Program-made: the position numbers and the translations under genes
Shown here: positions 7,964 to 16,286 of the stretch, piece after piece
Position numbering within the stretch: the first letter of the stretch is position 1
How the letters are laid out: the number at the start of each line of letters is the position of its first letter
The notes under the pieces: model-generated
The model's database searches: none
Told to the model about the DNA's origin: nothing
What the model saw: the letters and a program-made list of their open reading frames with translations, nothing else
From: Winogradskyella flava
GTDB lineage: Bacteria > Bacteroidota > Bacteroidia > Flavobacteriales > Flavobacteriaceae
DNA: 64,000 nt
Direction of reading: 5' to 3'
Assembly: GCF_014243395.1 (NCBI RefSeq)
Contig: NZ_JACLCP010000002.1
Span: forward strand, 434,001-498,000

Positions 7964-9199
7964 TTAAATATTGTTACTAATCGTGTCTATGACCCAATCC
8001 CTGAATGAGTCATCCCAGGTTTCATAACTCTTATAAAACTGCTCTTTATCGTACCAGTACAAAAACAACACATCTTTAGGAGCTATATTGATCAATAACT
8101 TATGAATTAAATCACGATGTTCAGCAGATAATGATGAATGTGGTTGATGCAAAGCAAAATACATAGACTGATCCACCATATCCTCGATCTTATAAGCGTT
8201 GCTGCGCTCCAGTTTATCAAGATATAGCTCGACGCCCATTACTTGCTTACGTGCTTTGATATCGATTTTATTCAAATAACTTTTCAACAAGGATTTACTA
8301 TCCAAAATCTCTTTAATTGGATGCTCAGTTTCTTTTAGCGATTGGTATAATTCAAACTTCTTAATACGATTGTAATTTGGTGTTTTTACAATATATTCCA
8401 AATCACATTCAATGATAATATGGTCTTTTAACTTATCTACAAGTTCAGGTTGTTCGATATGATAAATTAATACATCATGAACCGTATCTTTTATGGCTTC
8501 TTTATAGACGTCTTTACTTTCAAAAACAACAATAGGCTTAATAAAATCCCTTAATAGATAAACACCATCAAATGCTCTAGTATAAAAGGATCCTGTAGAA
8601 AAGTGCAAAGGATGCAAGCTTAAATCCCTATCCCTTAAATCGCCATGAGCTTTCGCGGAATCCAATAACTCCTTATGAATAGTTTCATCTATAAAATTAT
8701 GCTCTCTTCTAAATTTATCTACGAGCCTTAATTGCTCTTTCTGTTTCTCTTCAAGATTATCTATAAGTCTAAAGGTTATACTGACATCATCATATTTAAG
8801 AATGTCTAATGGCTCATAGAACACATCAATATCTTGGTCAAAATCAATACAAATTGCCGAATCCCTTGTGATATCATTAATCTTTCTGCCATGGGTCCTG
8901 AATACGTGTTGCATCATTTCCCTATCAAAAGAATGAAAAGGCAGATAGACCGGTTTTCCTTTCTGTAAAGGTGAAATTATAATACCATGAGGATTCGCAT
9001 CGCCATGGTTTAGATAATGCACATCCTTTCGTTCTTCTGCTACTTCTGGACTCCAACCCACACCATCAACCGAAAATGACTTAAGCTTGGTTTCCTTAAA
9101 GCCTAAGGTTTTAAGACACTTATTGTAGCGCTCCACTAACTTTCCACTTACTGGAATGAGCTCACTTCTATATAAATTAGCTTGTTTTAGTTTGTCCAT
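7964..9199 (-). CDS. Conserved protein of unknown function (411 aa, DUF-type)
   Basis: 411 aa, soluble, with no signal peptide or membrane helix. The N-terminal part has strongly motif-like runs: LIPVSGKLVERYNKCLKTLG, SFSVDGVGWSPE and LNHGDANPHGIIISPLQKG, with conserved-looking His and Asp residues. The C-terminal half is helical and charged. I believe Bacteroidota homologs carry a DUF name (possibly DUF6638) but cannot confirm it here, and I know of no assigned reaction. It lies 49 bases downstream of the nudK gene on the same strand and so probably shares its transcript. Confidence 0.7.
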   Translation of the reverse strand: MDKLKQANLYRSELIPVSGKLVERYNKCLKTLGFKETKLKSFSVDGVGWSPEVAEERKDVHYLNHGDANPHGIIISPLQKGKPVYLPFHSFDREMMQHVFRTHGRKINDITRDSAICIDFDQDIDVFYEPLDILKYDDVSITFRLIDNLEEKQKEQLRLVDKFRREHNFIDETIHKELLDSAKAHGDLRDRDLSLHPLHFSTGSFYTRAFDGVYLLRDFIKPIVVFESKDVYKEAIKDTVHDVLIYHIEQPELVDKLKDHIIIECDLEYIVKTPNYNRIKKFELYQSLKETEHPIKEILDSKSLLKSYLNKIDIKARKQVMGVELYLDKLERSNAYKIEDMVDQSMYFALHQPHSSLSAEHRDLIHKLLINIAPKDVLFLYWYDKEQFYKSYETWDDSFRDWVIDTISNNI

Positions 9200-9248
9200 A
9201 AAAGCCTATCCTAAATCCTTTCCAACGGAAAGCACTGTAATCACGTAC

Positions 9249-9833
9249 TTATACTAGTTTATTTATTTGTGCATACTGCAACAGCATTATCGTTTTTGCA
9301 TCAATAATGCCTCCTGAATTCATTAATTCAATAGCATCTTCAAAAAGCATCTCTATAATCTCAATATCTTCATTTTCTGAGTCGAGACCTTCTCCTTTTT
9401 CGATTTTCATATCATCAATGTATTCACCTATGAAGCATGAAAACCGTTCTGTACTACCTCCAGGCGTAGCAAAAGCATCGTAAATTTTGGTCAGCTTCTG
9501 AATTCTATAGCCTGTTTCCTCCAATAACTCTCGTTTCATAGCTTCTTCTGCAGAACTATCATCGGTTTCTAACATTCCAGCTGGAACTTCCAATAAAAAT
9601 CCTGTTTCAACACCATTCATGTACGCGGGTAAACGAAATTGCCTTACCAAAATCACTGTTCGTTTTTTTGGATTGTACAACAAAGCCGCTGCTGCGTTAC
9701 CGCGTTCTAAGACTTCCCATGTATTTTCAACCCATTCTCCTATCTTTAATCGATAATCAAATTTCACTTGAGATAACGTAAAGTATTTATCTGAAAGAAT
9801 TTTACGCTCCATATTTTTAATACGGTTACTCAT
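9249..9833 (-). CDS. nudK: NudK-type Nudix hydrolase (nucleoside diphosphate-linked substrate)
   Basis: 194 aa. The sequence is visibly close to E. coli GDP-mannose pyrophosphatase NudK: KILSDKYFTL at the start, RGNAAAALLYNPKKRTVILV, RQFRLPAYMNG, then the Nudix box GMLETDD...KRELLEETGY, and DAKTIMLLQYAQ at the end. As in NudK, the box is one residue longer than the textbook form. Enzymes of this group hydrolyse GDP-mannose, ADP-ribose or related nucleotides. The ATG at 9833 is chosen over the one at 9875 because it lies one base after the AAA+ stop, whereas the longer version would overlap that gene. The coupling implies co-translation with the ATPase. Confidence 0.85.
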   Translation of the reverse strand: MSNRIKNMERKILSDKYFTLSQVKFDYRLKIGEWVENTWEVLERGNAAAALLYNPKKRTVILVRQFRLPAYMNGVETGFLLEVPAGMLETDDSSAEEAMKRELLEETGYRIQKLTKIYDAFATPGGSTERFSCFIGEYIDDMKIEKGEGLDSENEDIEIIEMLFEDAIELMNSGGIIDAKTIMLLQYAQINKLV

Positions 9834-9834
9834 A

Positions 9835-11796
9835 CTAATCCCGCTTATCAAACTGCGCTCTAGCTTCAGTTTCAATATTTAATTGGTTAATTCTAGCATC
9901 AACTTTACGTTTAAAGTCCGTATCGGCAATTGTTGCTACATTATCTAAATAGCGCACCACTTCTTGGCGTCTTATATCACTAAAATCAAGACCTTTCATA
10001 TTTCCGCGCATTAATTCTTGTAACATTCCGAATTTGGTATCATAATCCTTTTTAAAATAGACCTCAGGATTTTCAAACCAATCTGTTTCTAAATCGAAAT
10101 CAGTAAGCCTCAATGATACTGCTTTTTGAATATTCCTAACATCACGGGATGAAAAGAATGGAAATATCTTTTGAATCTCAGTATAAAGATGTGCATAGAA
10201 CATATGCTCATTATCCTTATACTTACCAGATACTTTATCAAAGGTGTCTAATACACGTTCTTCTGTTGGGTTATCAACCTTATCCAAGATTTCACCTAAA
10301 TTCTTAGCAACTTGTTGTGCGTCCAGATATTTGTAATCCTTAGGATTATTCATATTGATGAAGTCTGGCATAGTATCCTCTAACTTTCTCCACCATAAAT
10401 AGTCCTGATCAACAAAATCTTTCTCATTTCTGGCACCATCAATTTTAAATCGACCTTGTACACGAGAAATCACAGCTTTATCCAGCATTTCTGGTAAATT
10501 TGTGAAGAGACCTACCGAACTATTGCCGTAATTAACGGCATAAGCGCCTTCAGTATACCTTAAAAATACACCTATCACTTCTTTTACTCCAGCAGAAACA
10601 CCTTGTGCTGTTCGTTCTTGCAGGTTATTCTCTGCATCATCAATTGGCGCAAAAATCAATCGTGTTGGATCTTGCAATGGTTTCATCCATTCTACCATTT
10701 TCTCGGCAGAACCACCTTGAAATGTACTAACAATGGTATCTGGCATGGGATGGAATAGAAATGGTATATCTAAATTCTCACTGTGTTCTTTCAGTCTTGT
10801 AGCAATGGCAGCAATGAGCATACTTTTTCCAGTACCTGGAATTCCATAACCCATAAAAACTGGCATAAAACCTCCCAATTCTTGAAATGGATTCTTTTTA
10901 GCTTCAAAATCATAACTCATCAAACGTTCCGTTAAACGTCTAGCAAAGTGCTTGGCATCTTTATTACCAACGATTTGTTCAAACTGAATTTTATTGAATT
11001 CAACACTAACCGCAGTTCCTGCAAAAACATTGTTCCATCCATCTACAGCGAAATCTGAATTTTCTAATTTATACGCTCTATCCTCAATGGTTTCTGTATA
11101 TTCTAAAGAACTTTTGCGTAGTTGAATTTCATCAATTAGCGCTTCAAAATAAACCACCGTAAAATCAATGACATCTTTGTCTGATTTAATGATATCTGGG
11201 TGTCCTAAATATTTATCGAAATAAAACAATTGACAGGATATTCCCTTTAAAGGTGACAGTAATGACACTTCTGGAATTCCAGCAAATTTCTGTTTCATAA
11301 CAGATAAGTCATCCGACGCGTGTGGTTTTAAATCATGAAGAATCTTATATGCTGTAGAAAATAGCATAAATGCTGTTGCCGTAAGCATTTTACTTTCGTA
11401 TTCGCGCTTACCAGAGCTATCTAAAGCCGATTTATTCTCACTTAGCGTAGATAAACCAGATGCATCGTAATAACTGTCCTTACACCACAAACCGAGCGTA
11501 ATGCCTTCTTGGACAGCATATAGTGTATGATTCAAATGAATAGGAATTGCAACGGACTCTGGCAATAAACGTTTTTTTAAGGCTAAAATGGCTTTAGAGA
11601 CTGAAGTTACTTCGACATTACTTCCGTTATTAGCTCTTGATAAGTACAAAAGAATGGACTCATCTTTACCGTTATTATTTTTGTTCTTAGCACGCTGGCT
11701 TTGCTCCCATTGGATAGATTTTAAATATGATGTTGCTTCATCACGAAGCATGTCGAGTTCATTTTGTTTTATAGGAAATGTAGAGTTGTGTTCCAT
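9835..11796 (-). CDS. Classical AAA+ ATPase in an uncharacterised cluster
   Basis: 653 aa. The first 300 residues are a helical domain I cannot name. Walker A is GYGIPGTGKSM at about 316-326, Walker B is LIFAPIDDAEN at about 380-390, sensor 1 is LFTNLPE near 431, and arginine-finger candidates lie in AVISRVQGRF near 444-450. The second acidic residue of Walker B is Asp rather than the usual Glu. The C-terminal 200 residues are again helical. Such ATPases remodel protein partners; the adjacent coiled-coil and membrane proteins are candidates. It lies in the same direction as both, with nudK starting one base after its stop. Confidence 0.85.
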   Translation of the reverse strand: MEHNSTFPIKQNELDMLRDEATSYLKSIQWEQSQRAKNKNNNGKDESILLYLSRANNGSNVEVTSVSKAILALKKRLLPESVAIPIHLNHTLYAVQEGITLGLWCKDSYYDASGLSTLSENKSALDSSGKREYESKMLTATAFMLFSTAYKILHDLKPHASDDLSVMKQKFAGIPEVSLLSPLKGISCQLFYFDKYLGHPDIIKSDKDVIDFTVVYFEALIDEIQLRKSSLEYTETIEDRAYKLENSDFAVDGWNNVFAGTAVSVEFNKIQFEQIVGNKDAKHFARRLTERLMSYDFEAKKNPFQELGGFMPVFMGYGIPGTGKSMLIAAIATRLKEHSENLDIPFLFHPMPDTIVSTFQGGSAEKMVEWMKPLQDPTRLIFAPIDDAENNLQERTAQGVSAGVKEVIGVFLRYTEGAYAVNYGNSSVGLFTNLPEMLDKAVISRVQGRFKIDGARNEKDFVDQDYLWWRKLEDTMPDFINMNNPKDYKYLDAQQVAKNLGEILDKVDNPTEERVLDTFDKVSGKYKDNEHMFYAHLYTEIQKIFPFFSSRDVRNIQKAVSLRLTDFDLETDWFENPEVYFKKDYDTKFGMLQELMRGNMKGLDFSDIRRQEVVRYLDNVATIADTDFKRKVDARINQLNIETEARAQFDKRD

Positions 11797-11802
11797 TATT
11801 TT

Positions 11803-11837
11803 TAGTCTTCAGTTTGCAGTCCTCAGTATTCAGTATT
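11803..11837. repeat. 7-bp tandem repeat array, CAGT-led, left flank of four-helix gene
   Basis: TAGT at 11803, then CAGT at 11810, 11817, 11824 and 11831: five units at an exact 7-base period, with the three following bases varying. It occupies the gap between the AAA+ start at 11796 and the four-helix-bundle stop at 11865. An opposite-strand array of the same type flanks the other side of that gene. Confidence 0.75.
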
Positions 11838-11864
11838 TACTCATCCGGACTCATTCATTTTAGC

Positions 11865-12227
11865 TTATAATCCAAATTTGTCTGGATTGTTCATCATATA
11901 ATTAATTAGTTTTCCAACTTCATTACTTTTATCCATTAGGTGATTAAATTTTTCTTCTGAAATATATTCACAAGCCAGTGCAAATTCTAACCATAATTGG
12001 GTTTCAGAGTTTTCACCATCTGCATCTGACATTTTACTCTTAAAATGTTTCTCATATTGGCGTTTCCTGTAGCCTTCAGTTATATTAGAACAAACCGATC
12101 TACTAGATCTAACCATCTGAGATGATAATCCAAACATTTCTGATTTTGGAAAATCTTTAGTTAAATGGAAAATTTCCATTGCTAAACTAAATCCTTTCTG
12201 ATAAGCCAAAAGTGTCTTAAATCCCAT
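11865..12227 (-). CDS. Four-helix-bundle protein, 23S rRNA intervening-sequence (S23) family
   Basis: 120 aa, full length for the family. It starts MGFKTLLAYQKGFSLAMEIF and has the typical DFPKSEMFGLSSQMVRSSRSV followed by NITEGY, then a third and fourth helix (LWLEFALACEYIS). Family members were first found inside 23S rRNA intervening sequences and also occur as free genes; their biochemical role is unsettled. The ATG follows directly on the stop of the upstream gene (TAAATG on the minus strand). It is bracketed by inverted arrays of a CAGT-led 7-bp repeat, which suggests that it is an insertion into the operon and not an original member. Confidence 0.85.
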   Translation of the reverse strand: MGFKTLLAYQKGFSLAMEIFHLTKDFPKSEMFGLSSQMVRSSRSVCSNITEGYRKRQYEKHFKSKMSDADGENSETQLWLEFALACEYISEEKFNHLMDKSNEVGKLINYMMNNPDKFGL

Positions 12228-13292
12228 TTAATTCTCAGTTTTACCGCTAACTGACGACTGCATACTGCTCACTTGTATAGGTGGAATAGCCAGCTTATTC
12301 ATAACTTCTGGAGTTTTATTGTACAATAATTGTATGATTCTGTGGGGCGCAAAAACATAACGTTGTTTAAACGAGTTTCCCCACTTTTGAAAGGTTTGCT
12401 TACTAAAAAACCCACCTTCCTTAAATTCGCTTTGAGAGCTTAATTCATCCACTTTAAATGAGACCACAAAAGATTCTACAGGAATCGTCTTTTTCGCAAT
12501 ACCATCTAATATAACGTGAGTTACCTCATTTTCATCCTTAGCAAAAACATTATGAATTGGTCCCAAGTCTACCCGTTTGATGAGCTTAGGCAATACCTTT
12601 GGTAATCGCTTATCTATAGCATATGCCATAGTACCCATTGCCATTTCCCTATCGGAAGTATTCTTTAAAACCGTATAAATTTCCTCTTTATAACCATGTA
12701 CATCTCGTCCGTCATAATTAAAATACATATAGCAAATAAATGGCCTATTGTGGGTAACGTCATAAAAACTCCAACTGACCATGTAATCTGCTGGTGACCC
12801 TTTTGGTGCCTCTATAATTTTACCTTGCACAAAGCGATTGAAAATATATTCTTTCTTAGCTGATGTATAATACACTATTGACGCCGCCTGAAATAACTTA
12901 CGCTTGGAAATAGGTTCTTTTTTACGCATTAAAGTATCTAGAAATTCATCTTTAAGAACTTCTATATCCGTAAGCTTGTTAAGGAATTCTTCTCTTAACT
13001 CTAAATCATTAAATAAATAGCGGAACTCTAGATAATTAGGAAAACTAGAATCGGTTAAATCGACTTTCATATTGTCCTCATCATCATACATGTACTTCAC
13101 ACGCATTGCTTCAATCGAATACAATAACAAATCGCTGTATTGTTTAAATAGCAATACCTCCTGTTCATTTAAGATTTGTTTTTGTTGTACAGCGACTATT
13201 AATTCCTTGAGTGCAAAGTCTATCATTTTATGATAAAAGACATACTGCTCCTTAGAATCTAATACTGCGGAATCTAATGGTGTTACGATCAT
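12228..13292 (-). CDS. Conserved protein of unknown function (354 aa)
   Basis: Soluble protein with an N-terminal helical part (QYVFYHKMIDFALKELIVA) and a beta-rich C-terminal half (MVSWSFYDVTHNRPFICYMY, VDLGPIHNVFAKDENEV). I do not recognise it. The start is the ATG at 13292 (MIVTPLDSAVLDS); the longer frame back to 13352 would translate a palindromic spacer (LNHQLTTSNKQL) and is rejected. The last dozen or so residues (SSMQSSVSGKTEN) are encoded by the CAGT-led 7-bp repeat array, so the original C-terminus may have been altered by the neighbouring insertion. It lies between the coiled-coil and AAA+ genes, on the same strand. Confidence 0.65.
   Translation of the reverse strand: MIVTPLDSAVLDSKEQYVFYHKMIDFALKELIVAVQQKQILNEQEVLLFKQYSDLLLYSIEAMRVKYMYDDEDNMKVDLTDSSFPNYLEFRYLFNDLELREEFLNKLTDIEVLKDEFLDTLMRKKEPISKRKLFQAASIVYYTSAKKEYIFNRFVQGKIIEAPKGSPADYMVSWSFYDVTHNRPFICYMYFNYDGRDVHGYKEEIYTVLKNTSDREMAMGTMAYAIDKRLPKVLPKLIKRVDLGPIHNVFAKDENEVTHVILDGIAKKTIPVESFVVSFKVDELSSQSEFKEGGFFSKQTFQKWGNSFKQRYVFAPHRIIQLLYNKTPEVMNKLAIPPIQVSSMQSSVSGKTEN
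12243..12274. repeat. 7-bp repeat array (ACTG-led on plus strand), right flank of four-helix gene
   Basis: ACTG occurs at 12250, 12257 and 12264, with degenerate units ACCG at 12243 and ACTT at 12271, all at an exact 7-base period. Read on the minus strand this is the same CAGT-led repeat as at 11803-11837, so the two arrays are inverted around the four-helix-bundle gene. It is translated as the C-terminal tail of the 354-aa protein. Confidence 0.65.
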
Positions 13293-13314
13293 TTTATATA
13301 GTTGCTTGTTGCTT

Positions 13315-13360
13315 GTTGTTAGTTGATGGTTTAAGACACCATCGACCAGCAACTAACAAC
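13315..13360. repeat. Imperfect palindrome between coiled-coil and 354-aa genes
   Basis: GTTGTTAGTTG at 13315-13325 pairs with CAACTAACAAC at 13350-13360, and ATGGT at 13326-13330 pairs with ACCAT at 13338-13342. The result is a long hairpin with an internal bulge. There is no T-run on the minus strand that would make it a simple terminator. It fills the spacer between two same-strand genes and is probably another interspersed repeat. Confidence 0.6.
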
Positions 13361-13364
13361 TAAA

Positions 13365-14705
13365 TTATCCTAATAAATCATCATCATTAGCTTCTGGCTT
13401 TGGCTCACCAGCAGGCTCACCTCCATCGGATGGTGCATTCGGATCCGCTTTATAGTATTCATCAAAAATCTCTTTCATATCGATACCATAACGATCTGCG
13501 AAGTTTTTCTGGATTTCAGCATCTTTGGCTCTAATGTCCTTTAAAGATTCTGCATAACTACCGTATACACCTTGCATTACTTTTTCGTGAACTGGAATAT
13601 TATCCATCATCTCTTGACGCGCCTTAGCACTAGCTGTATGCATCGCGGCTAGTGTTTCACCTATATGTTCATCCGTTTTTACACCTAGATGTTCTAAGAT
13701 TGCAGCAAACTCTTGATCCGTCCTAGCCTTTAACGCAACTACATACCCATCATAGTATTTTAAACGCTCATCTGTATCTGATTTTAGCTTAGCCCTATGT
13801 GTTTGTAAATTACTTCTCAAAGACGTTAAAACCTTAATGGTTAAGTTATGCTTATGCACAAAACTATCTTTTGAGGCTGCTAAAGTTGTATAAGCATTTT
13901 TAAGCCCTTCTAATTCCTCAACTTTTTGCTCGAGCTGAGTCACTTTCTCCAAAGCTTCTGAATATTCTGTCGATTGCTTATCTGCAACTTCTTCTAAAGC
14001 TTGTCTAGCTTGCTTTAATAATGCATATTGCTCTTCGAGCTTTTCTTCTACTTCTTTTTTCTTCTGAAGTGCTTTTGTATGATTATTACTAGCTTCGACA
14101 ATAGCAGTTTTTAGGCTTTCTTCAACTTCTTTAATTTCTAACTCTCTATCCTTTAATCGCTTTATAGCAGCCTGACTCTTAAACGATAATTCATTTAACA
14201 AGGTCTGAACATCAGCAGTTTCTATACGCTGCTGAAACATAGCCTTAGCCCTATTATCAGCACCATCGCGTTGTTTTTGAGCTTCTTTTAGTTCGTCTTC
14301 CGCACTTCTAATTTTACTCTTGCGTCCCCAAAGGTTATTCCACCATGTATCTGGCTTGGCCTTAGCGTCTTCAAGTTCAACCTTAGCACGCTCAAGCCTT
14401 TTAACAGCATCATCGATGATTTTTTGTTCTGCAGCATTTAGTGCAGAAAACCCTTCGAACATAATACCAACTTCATCCTGGTAATCTGTTAAATCTTTTA
14501 TGGCATCTAAAAGTGTAGTTCTATCTTTTTCAGCCATATCCACCACATTATCCAATGTGGCGTTCAATATCTTCTGACGACTTTCTGGATCATCCTCTTG
14601 TGCCAATTTAGACTTCATTTGGTCTATGGCCTTTCCCCAGTTTACATCTACTTTTTCAGCTTTTTCTTGTGAGTTGGTTTCTAATAAATCAAAATCATCA
14701 GACAT
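13365..14705 (-). CDS. Long coiled-coil protein, TelA/PspA-like in general design
   Basis: 446 aa, mostly coiled coil: about residues 95-165 (ERAKVELEDAKAKPDTWWNN, then LRSAEDELKEAQKQR-like sequence), 190-300 (KKKEVEEKLEEQYALLKQAR) and 310-400. The tail is Pro/Gly/Asp-rich and ends DDDLLG. No signal peptide or membrane helix is seen. Bacteroidota homologs tend to be called microtubule-binding or toxic-anion-resistance (TelA-like) proteins on weak grounds. I only claim a cytoplasmic coiled-coil scaffold. It is the first gene of the long minus-strand cluster and the most likely partner or substrate of the AAA+ ATPase. Confidence 0.7.
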   Translation of the reverse strand: MSDDFDLLETNSQEKAEKVDVNWGKAIDQMKSKLAQEDDPESRQKILNATLDNVVDMAEKDRTTLLDAIKDLTDYQDEVGIMFEGFSALNAAEQKIIDDAVKRLERAKVELEDAKAKPDTWWNNLWGRKSKIRSAEDELKEAQKQRDGADNRAKAMFQQRIETADVQTLLNELSFKSQAAIKRLKDRELEIKEVEESLKTAIVEASNNHTKALQKKKEVEEKLEEQYALLKQARQALEEVADKQSTEYSEALEKVTQLEQKVEELEGLKNAYTTLAASKDSFVHKHNLTIKVLTSLRSNLQTHRAKLKSDTDERLKYYDGYVVALKARTDQEFAAILEHLGVKTDEHIGETLAAMHTASAKARQEMMDNIPVHEKVMQGVYGSYAESLKDIRAKDAEIQKNFADRYGIDMKEIFDEYYKADPNAPSDGGEPAGEPKPEANDDDLLG

Positions 14706-14872
14706 ATTGTATAGTGTTATTTAGTTGAACAATTTTTAGGATAAGCAATTTCGGTATTTTTTTAGGACTATAAAAACTTTACTTACAAATTATATGTAGC
14801 ATTTACGATAAATTTGTTACAATGTTTTAAAAGTGATTAAATGTTGAATATCTTTATGAAAAATCAAAAAAA

Positions 14873-15643
14873 ATGAAACTTATAAAATCCGCATTGCTCG
14901 TCGTCTTCATAGCCAGTTTATTTTGTTGCAAGAATGAAAAAGAACATAAAGATTTAACCAAGGCTGAAGATACAACCTTAATTGATGAAACTGTTAAAGT
15001 TATTCCTATAAAACATGGCACTTTGGTCCTTGAAACAGCTAACGAAGTTGTTTATGTTGATCCAACAGGCGGTTCTGAAGCATTCAAAGGGCAGAAAAAA
15101 CCAACTTTGGTACTTATAACTGATATTCATGGCGACCATTTAAATATTAAAACCCTTGAAGCCTTGAATTTAAGTGATGTTACCATTGTAGCTCCAAAGG
15201 CAGTTACTGATAAAATACCTAGTGCAGTCAGTAGCAAGATACAAACACTTAATAATGGTGAAAATTACAACCATAATACTATTGATATTAAAGCGATACC
15301 AATGTATAACTTAAGGGAAGAAGCGTTAAAATATCACACTAAAGGACGAGGTAATGGTTATGTGCTGGATATTAAAGGAGAACATATCTATATTTCAGGA
15401 GATACAGAGGATATTCCAGAAATGCGAAATCTTCAAAATATAGACAAAGCTTTTATATGCATGAATTTACCCTACACCATGACCGTAGAAAGTGCTGCCG
15501 ATGCCGTCCTAGAGTTTAAACCAAAAGTCGTTCATCCCTACCATTATCGAGGGTCAGATGGCATGAGTGACGTTGATTTGTTTGAAAAAATAGTGACCGA
15601 AAACAATAAATCTATCGAAGTCATGCTGTTAAAGTGGTATTAG
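14873..15643 (+). CDS. MBL-fold metal-dependent hydrolase, putative lipoprotein
   Basis: 256 aa. The signal peptide ends in LFCC, a lipobox-like site. The mature part is an UlaG-like metallo-beta-lactamase fold: TDIHGDHLN near residue 88 supplies the HxxxDH-type metal motif (here H-G-D-H), ISGDTEDIPE near 172 holds the bridging Asp, and VVHPYHYRG near 222 is the final His motif. The substrate is unknown; UlaG-type relatives act on lactones or phosphoesters. It is divergent from the coiled-coil cluster, with 167 bases between. Confidence 0.85.
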   Translation: MKLIKSALLVVFIASLFCCKNEKEHKDLTKAEDTTLIDETVKVIPIKHGTLVLETANEVVYVDPTGGSEAFKGQKKPTLVLITDIHGDHLNIKTLEALNLSDVTIVAPKAVTDKIPSAVSSKIQTLNNGENYNHNTIDIKAIPMYNLREEALKYHTKGRGNGYVLDIKGEHIYISGDTEDIPEMRNLQNIDKAFICMNLPYTMTVESAADAVLEFKPKVVHPYHYRGSDGMSDVDLFEKIVTENNKSIEVMLLKWY

Positions 15644-15848
15644 GTGACTGATTGTGTTAAATTTTGAGTTGTTAACAAGTTGTCCAAATGCGTTCTTAAG
15701 CCGAAAACACTGCGTTTGGTCGTATTATCAAAGCACTTTAACGATGATTTTGTTGAAAACATAAAGGTAAATTATTTAGAATTAAGTATTTAACTTTATT
15801 TTTTTTTCTATATTAGCACTATAGAACCCAAATCTAAACCTATTGATC

Positions 15849-16073
15849 ATGCTTAACAATCTGCTTTCCAAAGCTTTAGTAGTGACCACTACACAACTCA
15901 CGATGATTTTAATAGCCGTTGCCTCTATTTTCTTGGTTTTCATAATTATTGCTATAATTAAGATGTACAGATTAAAAGCTGAAAACAAGAAATTAATGGA
16001 AACCAATGCCTTTAGAGATGCAGATGAAAGCTATAAGGATTTTACAAGTGGGCATCTCTATGGAGACAATTAA
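15849..16073 (+). CDS. Small membrane protein (74 aa)
   Basis: Starts at ATG 15849; a TTG two codons earlier is possible. One strong hydrophobic helix (MILIAVASIFLVFIIIAIIKMY) is followed by a charged tail (LKAENKKLMETNAFRDADES). Six bases separate it from the next small membrane protein, so the two probably form a two-gene unit ended by the terminator at 16285. No family is recognised. A minus-strand frame over the same bases is judged spurious. Confidence 0.6.
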   Translation: MLNNLLSKALVVTTTQLTMILIAVASIFLVFIIIAIIKMYRLKAENKKLMETNAFRDADESYKDFTSGHLYGDN

Positions 16074-16079
16074 CCGGAA

Positions 16080-16286
16080 ATGATAGGATTTCTGTTTCTT
16101 CTTTTATTTCTTATTGTTTTTGTCCTATTTGTCATATGTAGCAAATCCGATTTGTACGCACTTGAGCATGACGCGTCTATCCGAAATGAGTTGGATAATT
16201 TTAATAATAATTTTAAGAAACTAGAAAATTTGGATATCGACAATAACTATTCTATAAGTGATAACCACGTTTATGATAATACTTAA
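16080..16286 (+). CDS. Small membrane protein (68 aa)
   Basis: An N-terminal hydrophobic helix (MIGFLFLLLFLIVFVLFVIC) precedes an Asn/Asp-rich soluble tail (NELDNFNNNFKKLENLDI). It lies six bases after the 74-aa membrane protein and ends exactly where a strong terminator begins, which supports its being expressed. Function is unknown; an N-terminal signal anchor is the only feature that can be named. Confidence 0.55.
   Translation: MIGFLFLLLFLIVFVLFVICSKSDLYALEHDASIRNELDNFNNNFKKLENLDIDNNYSISDNHVYDNT

Noticed and set aside
9834..9875. Longer NudK start at 9875
   Set aside because: It would overlap the AAA+ coding sequence. The ATG at 9833 lies one base after the AAA+ stop and matches the NudK N-terminus.
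11797..11863. Possible CRISPR-like array
   Set aside because: The repeat unit is only 7 bases with no spacers, and no cas genes are nearby; it is a short tandem repeat.
13293..13352. Longer start for the 354-aa protein
   Set aside because: The added residues translate a palindromic spacer repeat; the ATG at 13292 begins normal coding sequence.
15782..16006. 74-aa minus-strand open frame
   Set aside because: It is antisense to the small membrane protein at 15849, whose helix, spacing to the next gene and downstream terminator are more convincing.
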